Shown here: in pieces, positions 35,123 through 43,390 of the stretch | How the letters are laid out: every line of letters starts with the position of its first letter | How positions within the stretch are numbered: the stretch's first letter is position 1 | DNA from: Candidatus Microthrix subdominans | GTDB lineage: Bacteria > Actinomycetota > Acidimicrobiia > Acidimicrobiales > Microtrichaceae | Reading direction: 5' to 3' | Assembly: GCA_016719385.1 (NCBI GenBank) | Contig: JADJZA010000001.1 | Coordinates: forward strand, 558,001-622,000 | Length of the DNA stretch: 64,000 bases | The notes under the pieces: generated by a model | The model's input: the letters and a program-made list of their open reading frames with translations, nothing else | Told to the model about the DNA's origin: nothing | The model's database searches: none | Position numbers and translations under genes: made by a program

Positions 35123-36136
35123 ATGTCCACTCATGATTCCCGTTCGCCCGCCTCGGTCCACGTGGCCGGAATCGGCAACGCGCTGGTCGACGTGCTGGCG
35201 GCCGCCCCCGAATCGCTGATCGTCGAGCTGGGCTTGGCCAAGGGCTCGATGGGGCTGGTCGACGCCGACCGCTCGGCGGCGATCTACGACCACATGGGTC
35301 CGGGCACCGAAATCTCCGGTGGCTCGGTGGCCAACTCGATGGTGGGCGTGGCCTCCTTCGGTGGCCGCTCGCACTACCTAGGCAAGGTGCGCGCCGACCA
35401 GCTCGGCGAGGTGTTCGTGCACGACATCCGGGCCAACGGGGTGGGCTACACCACGTCGCTGGCCGCCGATGGTCCGCCGACGGGCTCGTGTCTGATCCTG
35501 GTCACGCCCGATGCGCAGCGCACGATGAACACCCACCTGGGCGCCGCAGTGCACTTCGGGCCCGATGACGTCGATCCGAGCGTGGTCACCGACGCCGAGG
35601 TGCTGTTTCTCGAGGGCTACCTGTTCGATCCGCCCGAGGCCCAGGAGGCCTTCAAGGTGGCGGCCAAGCTGGCACGCGACGCCGGTCGCAAGGTGGCGGT
35701 GACGCTGTCGGACCCGTTCTGCGTCGAGCGGCACCGGGCGGCATTCGTCGACCTGGTCGACAACCATGTCGACATCGTCATCGCCAACCGCGACGAGCTG
35801 TGCTCGCTGTACGAGACCGACGACATCGAGGCCGCCCACAACATCGTCGCCGAGCGTTGCCCGATGGCGGTCGTCACCCACGGCCCCGACGGGTCCTTCA
35901 TCATCACGCCCGACGTGCGGGTGCGCATCCAGCCCGAGCCGGTCGCCGAGGTGGTCGACACCACCGGTGCCGGGGACCAGTACGCCGCCGGATTCCTTTA
36001 TGGCCTGGCCACCGGGCTCGACCTCGCCACCTGTGGCCGCCTCGGCTCGATCGCCGCCGCCGAGGTGATCAGCCACCTGGGCGCACGCCCCCAGGTGTCC
36101 CTGGCCGAGCTGGCCGCCCCGGTGCTGAACGCCTGA
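35123..36136 (+). CDS. PfkB-family nucleoside (adenosine-kinase-like) kinase
   Basis: This 337-residue ribokinase-family kinase resembles adenosine kinases. It begins VAGIGNALVDVLA, has GGSVANSMVGVASFGG (PfkB signature 1, sugar-binding) and ends with VDTTGAGDQYAAGFLYG (signature 2, about residues 276-292), where the Asp of GAGD is the catalytic base. In salvage it would phosphorylate adenosine or a related nucleoside taken up by the neighbouring importer. The gene diverges from the BMP operon and has a TTGGAG ribosome-binding site. Exact substrate preference needs assay, since PfkB specificity is hard to read. Confidence 0.82.
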   Translation: MSTHDSRSPASVHVAGIGNALVDVLAAAPESLIVELGLAKGSMGLVDADRSAAIYDHMGPGTEISGGSVANSMVGVASFGGRSHYLGKVRADQLGEVFVHDIRANGVGYTTSLAADGPPTGSCLILVTPDAQRTMNTHLGAAVHFGPDDVDPSVVTDAEVLFLEGYLFDPPEAQEAFKVAAKLARDAGRKVAVTLSDPFCVERHRAAFVDLVDNHVDIVIANRDELCSLYETDDIEAAHNIVAERCPMAVVTHGPDGSFIITPDVRVRIQPEPVAEVVDTTGAGDQYAAGFLYGLATGLDLATCGRLGSIAAAEVISHLGARPQVSLAELAAPVLNA

Positions 36137-36148
36137 CCGGTCGGCACC

Positions 36149-37165
36149 GTGAGCGACGTTGACGCAGGTTGGCCGGGTGGCGCCGATGGGGCAGAGGAAG
36201 GCGACGAGGGTTGGGATCCTGCCTTTGATGGTGGGCTGAGAGAAGCCTACGACCTCATGAACGGCGAGAACTTCGCCGGGCTTGAGGCGCACGAGGAGAT
36301 GTTGGCCGACCGCGTTCGGGTCGACGCGTACCACCGCGGAATCCACGGCAACGTGAAAAAGGGCGACGTCGTGCTCGATCTGGGCACCGGCACCGGGCTG
36401 CTCGCGTTCATGGCGAGTCGGGCGGGAGCGAAGAAAGTGTACGCCGTCGAGCACTCCGACTTCATCGATCTCGCTCGTGAAATTGCCGACTACAACGGGT
36501 TCACCAACATCGAGTTCGTCCGGGCAAACAGCCGTGAGTTCACGCCCCCGGAGCCGATCGATGTGGTACTCCACGAACAGATGGGCGACGAGCTGTTCAA
36601 CGAGAACATGCTCGAGAACGTTCTCGACCTCCGCGATCGCGTCCTGGCACCTTCGGGGCGCATCCTGCCGTCGCGGTTTCGCCTCTTCATCGAACCAATT
36701 TCGATGCGGGACGACATGCGGATTCGTCGATTTTGGAACATCGACCTACCGGACGACATCGACCTCAGCTTCGTCCAGCAGTCACCGGTCGCCGCTCGCT
36801 TCAACGCCTACCGCAACGAAGAGTTCTGGCTGCGCCCGCACTCGGTACAAGCAACCATCGGACGACCACAGCCGATCTTCGAATTCGACCTGAACACGAT
36901 TGAACACCCCGACGAACTACCCCTGCGTCGCCGCGTCGAGCGGACGGCGACGGCGGACACCATCGTCGACGGCTGCTGTGTGTGGTTCGAAGCGTGCTTT
37001 GACAACGACACGACCCTGTCGACGTCGCCCCTCGGACCGGTCACCAGCTGGGGGAATCGCGTCTTTCGCCTCGACCAGCAGATCGCACGGGGCGAGACCC
37101 TTCGCCTCGACGTCAGCCTGGGCGACCTCGTCGAGCCGTCGACCTGGAGAGTTCGAGCCTTGTAG
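36149..37165 (+). CDS. Protein arginine methyltransferase-like (PRMT) enzyme
   Basis: The 338-residue methyltransferase has the full layout of eukaryotic type I PRMTs. HEEMLADRVRVDAYH matches the N-terminal HEEML helix, and VVLDLGTGTGLLA (residues 73-85) is SAM motif I followed by GAKKVYAVE. HEQMGDELFNE at about 141 keeps both glutamates of the arginine-binding double-E loop with the correct 9-residue spacing. VLAPSGRILPSRFRL matches the post-loop strand. The C-terminal barrel ends LSTSPLGPVTSW, where eukaryotic enzymes have the THW loop; here the His is Ser. The early YFxxY-like motif is not clear. Target proteins are unknown. It starts 12 nt after the kinase gene, so co-transcription is likely. 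Confidence 0.7.
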   Translation: MSDVDAGWPGGADGAEEGDEGWDPAFDGGLREAYDLMNGENFAGLEAHEEMLADRVRVDAYHRGIHGNVKKGDVVLDLGTGTGLLAFMASRAGAKKVYAVEHSDFIDLAREIADYNGFTNIEFVRANSREFTPPEPIDVVLHEQMGDELFNENMLENVLDLRDRVLAPSGRILPSRFRLFIEPISMRDDMRIRRFWNIDLPDDIDLSFVQQSPVAARFNAYRNEEFWLRPHSVQATIGRPQPIFEFDLNTIEHPDELPLRRRVERTATADTIVDGCCVWFEACFDNDTTLSTSPLGPVTSWGNRVFRLDQQIARGETLRLDVSLGDLVEPSTWRVRAL

Positions 37166-37227
37166 TGGCGATTCCGGTTCCGTCGTCGTCATGACCGCAC
37201 CGCACGTGCGACGGGCGGCTGGTCGGT

Positions 37228-38892
37228 TCAGGTGATCTTCCGGATTCGCTGGTTGTCGGTGTCGCCGACGTAGATGGTGCCGTTGGGGGCAACCGCTATC
37301 CCGTTGAGGTAGGCGAATTGAGCGGTGGGGCCGGGGCCGTCAGCAAACCCTTCGGTGCCGTTGCCGGCGAGGGTGGTGACCCGGCTGGTGGTGGGGTTGA
37401 TGGCCCGGATCCGGTAGTTGTAGCGGTCGGTGACGTAGATGGTGCCGCCGGGGGCGATCGTCACCCGCCACGGGTAGTTGAATCGGGCGGTGGTGCCGGT
37501 GCCGTCAGCAAACCCGGCGCTGCTGCCGGCAAGGGTGGTGACCTCACCGGTGGTGGGGTTGATGGCCCGGATCCGGTAGTTAACGGTGTCGGAGACGTAG
37601 ACGGTGCCGTTCGAAGCGACCGCCACCCCGCTCGGGGTGTGAAATCTGGCGTCGGTGCCGGTGCCGTCAGCAAACCCGGCGGTGCCGTTTCCGGCGAGGG
37701 TGGTGACCTGGCTGGTGGTGGGGTTGATGGCCCGGATCGAATGGTTGAACCGGTCGGCGACGTAGACGGTGCCGTTCGGTGCGACCGCCACCTCAATCGG
37801 CGCTCGGAATTGGGCGGTGGTGCCGGTGCCATCAGCAAACCCTTCGGTGCCGCTGCCGGCGAGGGTGGTGACCTGGCTGGTGGTGGGGTTGATGGCCCGG
37901 ATTCGGTCGTTAGTACTGTCGGCTACGTAGATGGTGCCGTTGGGGGCGACCGCCACCCCCTTGGGGCTGCTGAATTGAGCGTTGGTACCGATGCCGTCAA
38001 CAAACCCGGCGGTGCCGTTTCCGGCGAGGGTGGTGACCTGGCCGGTGGTGGGGTTGATGGCCCGGATCCGGTGGTTGGTGCCGTCGGCGACGTAGATGTT
38101 GCCGTTGGGGGCGACCGCCACCCCCTCCGGCTCGTGGAATCGGGCGGTGGTGCCGGTACCGTCAACAAACCCGCCGACGCCATTGCCGGCGAGGGTGGTG
38201 ACGTTGCCGAGGTTGGGGTCCGGGCAGTTGTAGCGCCAGAGGAAAACGGCCATCTCGGCGCGGGTGACGTTGGCTTGGGGGGAGAAGGTGGTGGGTGTGG
38301 TGCCGGTGGTGATGCCGGCTTCGACGAGCCAGGAGATGGCGGTGTTGGCGTAGCTGGTGGTGGGCACGTCGGTGAAGTTCTGTTGCCCGGCCGGGGCGGG
38401 TTCACCGGCGTTGCGGTGGAGGAACACGGCCATCTCGGCGCGGGTGACCTTGTTGTTGGGGGAGAAGGTGGTGGGTGTGGTGCCGGTGGTGATGCCGGCT
38501 TCGACGAGCCAGGAGATGGCGGTGTTGGCGAAGCTGGTGGTGGGCACGTCGGTGAAGTTCTGTTGCCCGGCCGGCGCGGGTTCACCGGCGTTGCGGTGGA
38601 GGAAGACGGCCATTTCGGCGCGGGTGGTGTTGGCTTGGGGGGAGAAGGTGGTGGGTGTGGTGCCGGTGGTGATGCCGGCTTCGACGAGCCACGCGATGGC
38701 GGTGTTGGCGAAGCTGGTGGTGGGCACGTCGGAAAACCCGTGCGGGGCCGGCGAGAAACACGACGCGTTCCCGACTCCTTGCAGCGCCGCCGGAGCGCCC
38801 GGAGCCGCGCCGGCAGGTACGCCGAGCCCCATGGTGGCGATTCCAAGGAGTAACGCCATCGACATCCAGATGCGCGACCGGCCGAGTTTCAT
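37228..38892 (-). CDS. Secreted SLH/NHL beta-propeller protein 1
   Basis: The 554-residue protein has a signal peptide (cleavage after GVPAGAA), three S-layer homology domains of exactly 60 residues each (FSDVPTTSFANTAIAW, GITTGTTPTTFSP, TRAEMAVFL), and six NHL-type blades (VTTLAGNGTAGFADG, then VAVAPNGTIYVAD, then RIRAINPTT) that should form a closed six-bladed propeller. SLH triplets bind wall polymers, so the propeller is displayed on the surface. The ATG at 38892 has a strong GGGAGGA ribosome-binding site. The gene is a tandem duplicate of the next one. Ligand unknown. Confidence 0.85.
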   Translation of the reverse strand: MKLGRSRIWMSMALLLGIATMGLGVPAGAAPGAPAALQGVGNASCFSPAPHGFSDVPTTSFANTAIAWLVEAGITTGTTPTTFSPQANTTRAEMAVFLHRNAGEPAPAGQQNFTDVPTTSFANTAISWLVEAGITTGTTPTTFSPNNKVTRAEMAVFLHRNAGEPAPAGQQNFTDVPTTSYANTAISWLVEAGITTGTTPTTFSPQANVTRAEMAVFLWRYNCPDPNLGNVTTLAGNGVGGFVDGTGTTARFHEPEGVAVAPNGNIYVADGTNHRIRAINPTTGQVTTLAGNGTAGFVDGIGTNAQFSSPKGVAVAPNGTIYVADSTNDRIRAINPTTSQVTTLAGSGTEGFADGTGTTAQFRAPIEVAVAPNGTVYVADRFNHSIRAINPTTSQVTTLAGNGTAGFADGTGTDARFHTPSGVAVASNGTVYVSDTVNYRIRAINPTTGEVTTLAGSSAGFADGTGTTARFNYPWRVTIAPGGTIYVTDRYNYRIRAINPTTSRVTTLAGNGTEGFADGPGPTAQFAYLNGIAVAPNGTIYVGDTDNQRIRKIT

Positions 38893-38972
38893 GCGTGGGT
38901 CCTCCCGTAGGCGTGAAAGAGATCTACCACATCGGGCGATGTCAAACCGCATTCGGTGACGGCAGCCACACC
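38893..38972 (-). promoter_or_regulatory. Conserved upstream block of SLH/NHL gene 1
   Basis: About 75 bp are nearly identical to the block before SLH/NHL gene 2. It holds a TTGACA -35-like hexamer (38940-38945), an inverted repeat (ACATC, 4 nt, GATGT) and the GGGAGGA ribosome-binding site. No good -10 at 17-bp spacing was found. Beyond this block, up to 39068, nothing was recognised. Confidence 0.5.
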
Positions 38973-39068
38973 GGCTGTCCGACCGACCCGGGCCAAGAGG
39001 ACTTCGCTGCTCTCTGCCACTGAACCGGAGCTGCAACCGGGCCACCTCGAACCGCACGGCTGGGCGGT

Positions 39069-40728
39069 TCAGCTGATCTTCCGGATCCGATGGTTGAACC
39101 AGTCGGCGACGTAGATGGTGCCGTTCGGGGCGACCGCCACCCCGTACGGGAAGTCGAATTGGGCGTTGGTGCCGGTGCCGTCAGCAAACCCGGCGGTTGC
39201 TGCCGGCGAGGGTGGTGACCCGGCCGGTGGTGGGGTTGATGGCCCGGATCCGGTTGTTGCCGGTGTCGCCGACGTAGACGGTGCCGTTGGGGGCGACCGC
39301 CACCCCTTGCGGGTACAGGAATTGGGCGGTGTTGCCGGGGCCATCAGCAAACCCGGCGGTGCTGCCGGCGAGGGTGGTGACCTGACCGGTGGTCGGGTTG
39401 ATCGCCCGGATCCGATGGTTGTCATGGTCGGCGACGTAGACGGTGCCGTTGGGGGCGACGGCCACCCCGGTCGGGTCGTTGAATTGGGCGGTGTTGCCGG
39501 GGCCGTCAGCAAACCCGGGGGTGCCGGTTCCGGCGAGGGTGGTGACCTGACCGGTGGTCGGGTTGATCGCCCGGATGCGCTGGTTTTCCTGGTCGGCGAC
39601 GTAGACGGTGCCGTTCGGGGCGACCGCCACCCCGGTGGGGAAGTTGAATTGGGCGGTGTTGCCGGGGCCGTCAGCAAACCCGGCGGTGCTGCCGGCGAGG
39701 GTGGTGACCTGACCGGTGGTCGGGTTGATCGCCCGGATCCGATGGTTTCCCTGGTCGGCGACGTAGACGGTGCCGTTCGGGGCGACGGCCACCCCGGTGG
39801 GGTAGTTGAATTGGGCGGTGTTGCCGGGGCCGTCGGCAAAACCCTCGGTGCCGGTTCCGGCGAGGGTGGTGACCTGGCCGGTGGTCGGGTTGGTTACCCG
39901 AATCCGTTGGTTGAGGGTGTCGGCGACGTAGATGTTGCCGTTGGGGGCGAACGCCACCCCGTACGGGTTGTTGAATTGGGCGGTGTTGCCGGGGCCATCA
40001 GCGAAACCTCGAGTGCCGTTTCCGGCGAGGGTGGTGACGTTGCCGAGGTTGGGGTCCGGGCAGTTGTAGCGCCAGAGGAAAACGGCCATTTCGGCGCGGG
40101 TGACGTTGGCTTGGGGGGAGAAGGTGGTGGGTGTGGTGCCGGTGGTGATGCCGGCTTCGACGAGCCACGCAATGGCGGTGTTGGCGTAGCTGGTGGTGGG
40201 CACGTCGGTGAAGTGTTGTTGCCCGGCCGGGGCGGGTGCACCGGCGTTGCGCCACAGGAAGACGGCCATATCGGCGCGGGTGGTGTTGGCTTGGGGGGAG
40301 AAGGTGGTGGGTGTGGTGCCGGTGGTGATGCCGGCTTCGACGAGCCAGGAGATGGCGGTGTTGGCGAAGCTGGTGGTGGGCACGTCGGTGAAGTTCTGTT
40401 GCCCGGCCGGCGCGGGTTCACCGGCGTTGCGGTGGAGGAAGACGGCCATTTGGGCGCGGCTGGTGTTGGCTTGGGGGGTGAAGGTGGTGGGTGTGGTGCC
40501 GGTGGTGATGCCGGCTTCGACGAGCCACGCGATGGCGGTGTTGGCGAAGCTGGTGGTGGGCACGTCGGAAAACCCGTGCGGGGCCGGCGAGAAACACGAC
40601 GCGTTCCCGACTCCTTGCAGCGCCGCCGGAGCGCCCGGAGCCGCGCCGGCAGGTACGCCGAGCTCCATGGTGGCGATTCCAAGGAGTAACGCCATCGACA
40701 CCCAGATGCGCGACCGGCCGATTTTCAT
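39069..40728 (-). pseudogene. Secreted SLH/NHL beta-propeller protein 2, +1 frameshift near the end
   Basis: It has the same architecture as gene 1: signal peptide, three SLH domains and NHL blades. The frame from ATG 40728 is broken in the last blade: an extra T at 39197-39198 (GGCGGTTGCTGCC where the other blades have GGCGGTGCTGCC) forces an early stop at 39181. Beyond it the correct frame resumes as TAGFADGTGTNAQF to DWFNHRIRKIS and stops at 39069. The locus is 3n+1 nt long. Corrected, there are six blades, more regular than in gene 1. As read, the product loses most of its sixth blade. Confidence 0.75.
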
Positions 40729-40803
40729 GCGTGGGTCCTCCCGTAGACGTGAAAGAGATTTACCACATCGGGTGATGTCAAACCGCATTCGGTGACGGCA
40801 GCC
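40729..40803 (-). promoter_or_regulatory. Conserved upstream block of SLH/NHL gene 2
   Basis: Near-identical to the block before gene 1, with TTGACA at 40776-40781 and the same inverted repeat; its central base differs (T for C) while both arms are kept. The block runs up to within a few bases of the RCC1 gene stop. Confidence 0.5.
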
Positions 40804-40809
40804 ACCTGG

Positions 40810-42526
40810 TTAGGGGGTGGTGCGGTCGTTGGTGGTGCCGTTGCCGAGTTGGCCCTCGCTGTTGCGTCCCCAACACTTGGCGGTGTCGATGGTGGTTGCG
40901 CAGGTGTGGGAGGTGCCGGCGGTGATGGCGGACACCTCGGTGAGCCCGGTGACCGCTGTGGGGACGTTGCGCTGGGTGGTGGTGCCGTCGCCGAGCTGCC
41001 CCGAATCGTTCCAGCCCCAGCACTTGGCGGTGCCGTTGGTGGTTGCGCAGGTGTGGTAATCGCCGGCGGTGATGGCGGTGGCATTGGTGAGCCCGGTGAC
41101 CGCTGTGGGGACGTTGCGCTGGGTGGTCGTGCCGTCGCCGAGTTCGCCGGCGAAGTTGCCGCCCCAGCACGTGGCGGTGCGGCCGACAGTGAGCGCGCAG
41201 GTGTGGGTGTCGCCGGCGGTGATGGCGGTGACGTTGCTCAGGCCGGCGACAAGCGTTGGAGCGAGGCGGGGGACATTGGTGTTCTGAGCGATTTGACCGT
41301 AGGCATTGTTGCCCCAGCATGTGACGGTGCGGTTGGCGAGAAGAGCGCAGGTGTGGGTGCCGCCGGCGGTGATGGCGGTGGCGTTGGTGAGCCCGGTGAC
41401 CGCTGTGGGGGTGAGGCGCTTGGTGGTGGTGCCGTCGCCCAACCGCCCCGAATCGTTCCAGCCCCAGCACTTGGCCGTGCCGTTGTTGATCAGTGCGCAG
41501 GTGTGGTTGGTGCCGGCGGTGATGGCGGTGGCGTTGGTGAGCCCGGTGACCGCTGTGGGGGTGAGGCGTTGGGTGGTGGTGCCGTCGCCAAGTTCGCCGT
41601 CGGCGTTGGTGCCCCAGCATTTGGCGGTGCCGTTGCTGATGAGTGCGCAGGAGTGGTGGTCGCCGGTGGTGATGGCGGTGACGTCGGTCAGGCCGATGAC
41701 GGGTGTGGGGGTGTTGCGTTGGGTGGTGGTGCCGTCACCGAGTTCCCCCGAAGTGTTCCAGCCCCAGCAGTCGACGGTGGCGTCGTCTCGCACGGCGCAC
41801 GTGTGCCTCCCGCCGGCGGCCAGGCTGAGGGTGGGAGAGTCAAGCCCTCTGGCGCAGGTGTTGCGCCAGAGGAAGACGGCCATCTGGGCGCGGTTGACCT
41901 GGTCGTTGGGGGAGAAGGTGGTGGGTGTGGTGCCGGTGGTGATGCCGGCTTCGACGAGCCACGCAATGGCGGTGTTGGCGAAGTAGTTGGTGGGGACGTC
42001 GGTGAAGTTGTGGGGGCCGGCGGGTGCGGGTTCGCCGGCGTTGCGGTGGAGGAACACGGCCATCTGGGCGCGGTTGACCTGGTCGTTGGGGGAGAAGGTG
42101 GTGGGTGTGGTGCCGGTGGTGATGCCGGCTTCGACGAGCCAGGCGATGGCGGTGTTGGCGAAGTAGTTGGTGGGCACGTCGGTGAAGCTGTGGGGGCCGG
42201 CGGGTGCGGGTTGGCCGGCGTTGCGGTGAGAGGAAGACGGCCATTTCGGCGCGGGTGACCTTGTTGTTGGGGGAGAAGGTGGTGGGTGTGGTGCCGGTGG
42301 TGATGCCGGCTTCGACGAGCCACGCGATGGCGGTGTTGGCGAAGTAGTTGGTGGGCACGTCCGAGAACCCGTGCGGCGCCGGTGCGGAACACGACGCGTC
42401 GCCCACCCCCTGCGGCGCGGCCGGAGCGCCCGGAGCTGCGCTGGCAGGGCTGCCGCTCCCCACCGCGGCCAGCGTGCCGACGAGCAACACCATGAACATC
42501 AAGACGCGGGACCGATTGAACGTCAT
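40810..42526 (-). pseudogene. Secreted SLH/RCC1 beta-propeller protein, +1 frameshift in the first SLH linker
   Basis: From ATG 42526 there is a signal peptide (cleavage near GSPASAA), then a first SLH domain up to VTRAEMAVFL. The frame then shifts by one because of an extra A at about 42229. The correct frame holds two more SLH domains (DVPTNYFANTAIAW) and seven RCC1-type repeats, each with HTCAL, CWGWN and GELGDGTTT motifs and paired cysteines. Seven repeats are the canonical number for an RCC1 propeller. The locus is 3n+1 nt long. Without correction only the signal peptide and one SLH domain would be made. The start has a GGGAGGG ribosome-binding site. Confidence 0.75.
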
Positions 42527-42578
42527 CCGAGCCCTCCCAAAGAATCGTGGACGTCACGTACAACACTCACAGTACTCG

Positions 42579-43328
42579 TCATATCGCTTGTTGTGAGGCA
42601 CAGAGCGCCACGGCCTTCGCCAAGCTGGGCGTCACAGCGAAGCGGGGGTGGTCCCACGGTGGCTCGGCTACCTCATGGGCCCACTGGTTGGCCGATGGCA
42701 CCCAGATGGCCCAGCCCCCCAGCTCGATCACCGGCAGGATGTCGCTTCGCACCGAGTTGCCGACCATCACGAACCGCTCGCCGTCTGCGCCCCAACGGCG
42801 GAGCAACGATCGGTAGTGGGCGACGTCCTTCTCGGGCAGGATCTCGACGCCGTCAAACCACTCTGCCAGGCCGCTGGCCGCCACCTTGGTTTCCTGCTCG
42901 AACAGATCGCCCTTGGTGATGATGCTGCGCTGGAGCCCGGAGTCGGCCAGCACCTCCAACGCGTCGACGACGCCGGGGTAGGGCTCGAGAGCATTGGTGA
43001 GCATCTCCCGGGACCAGCCGAGAATGCGGGCGATCTCGTCGCCGCCCACCGCCCCGTCGGACAACATGATCGCCGTCTCGATCATCGACAGGGTGAACCC
43101 CTTCACGCCGTAGCCGAACACCTCGAGGTTGCGGCGTTCGACGTCGTCGAGGTGGGCGGCCGCCACCGCATCGGAGGCTAGATACGGGGCCATCAGCTCC
43201 TCGAAGCGAGCCTGAATGTTCTGGAAGTTGCCCTCGGTTTCCCACAGGGTGTCGTCGGCGTCCAGGCCGACCAACTCCACCGGCCCCAGCGCCTCGGCGA
43301 ACGGTTGAAAGGGAGCATCGGTGGCCAT
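42579..43328 (-). CDS. HAD-superfamily hydrolase
   Basis: The 249-residue HAD phosphatase-like protein has motif I LDADDTLW (nucleophile Asp23 and acid Asp25), a helical cap (residues about 30-110), motif II in IITKGD, a lysine near PEKDV, and motif IV in MVGNSVRSDILP. The WET and NFQ residues after motif I are typical of a YjjG-like or uncharacterised actinobacterial subgroup. Nucleotidase activity is plausible next to adenosine deaminase but not shown. ATG 43328 gives a family-length product; longer frames overlap the divergent deaminase gene. Confidence 0.8.
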   Translation of the reverse strand: MATDAPFQPFAEALGPVELVGLDADDTLWETEGNFQNIQARFEELMAPYLASDAVAAAHLDDVERRNLEVFGYGVKGFTLSMIETAIMLSDGAVGGDEIARILGWSREMLTNALEPYPGVVDALEVLADSGLQRSIITKGDLFEQETKVAASGLAEWFDGVEILPEKDVAHYRSLLRRWGADGERFVMVGNSVRSDILPVIELGGWAIWVPSANQWAHEVAEPPWDHPRFAVTPSLAKAVALCASQQAI

Positions 43329-43379
43329 GCCCAGAGTTTCGCGCTGCGGAGAAGCGTTGAGACTCGGACCCCTGAGCCG

Positions 43380-43385
43380 TACCGT
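43380..43385 (+). promoter_or_regulatory. -10 element (TACCGT) for adenosine deaminase gene
   Basis: TACCGT ends 5 nt before ATG 43391, a leaderless arrangement. There is no ribosome-binding site. Confidence 0.4.
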
Positions 43386-43390
43386 GTGAC

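Noticed and set aside
37318..38853. A 511-codon Gly-rich frame on the plus strand, with a similar one at 39115-40689
   Set aside because: They are antisense to the SLH/NHL genes. Their Gly/Asp repeats are the mirror of repetitive codons, and they lack a signal peptide or any family.
37228..42526. Regular 170-180 bp DNA repeats as a non-coding satellite
   Set aside because: The period matches SLH and NHL domain lengths, and the repeats keep the reading frame apart from the noted single-base shifts.
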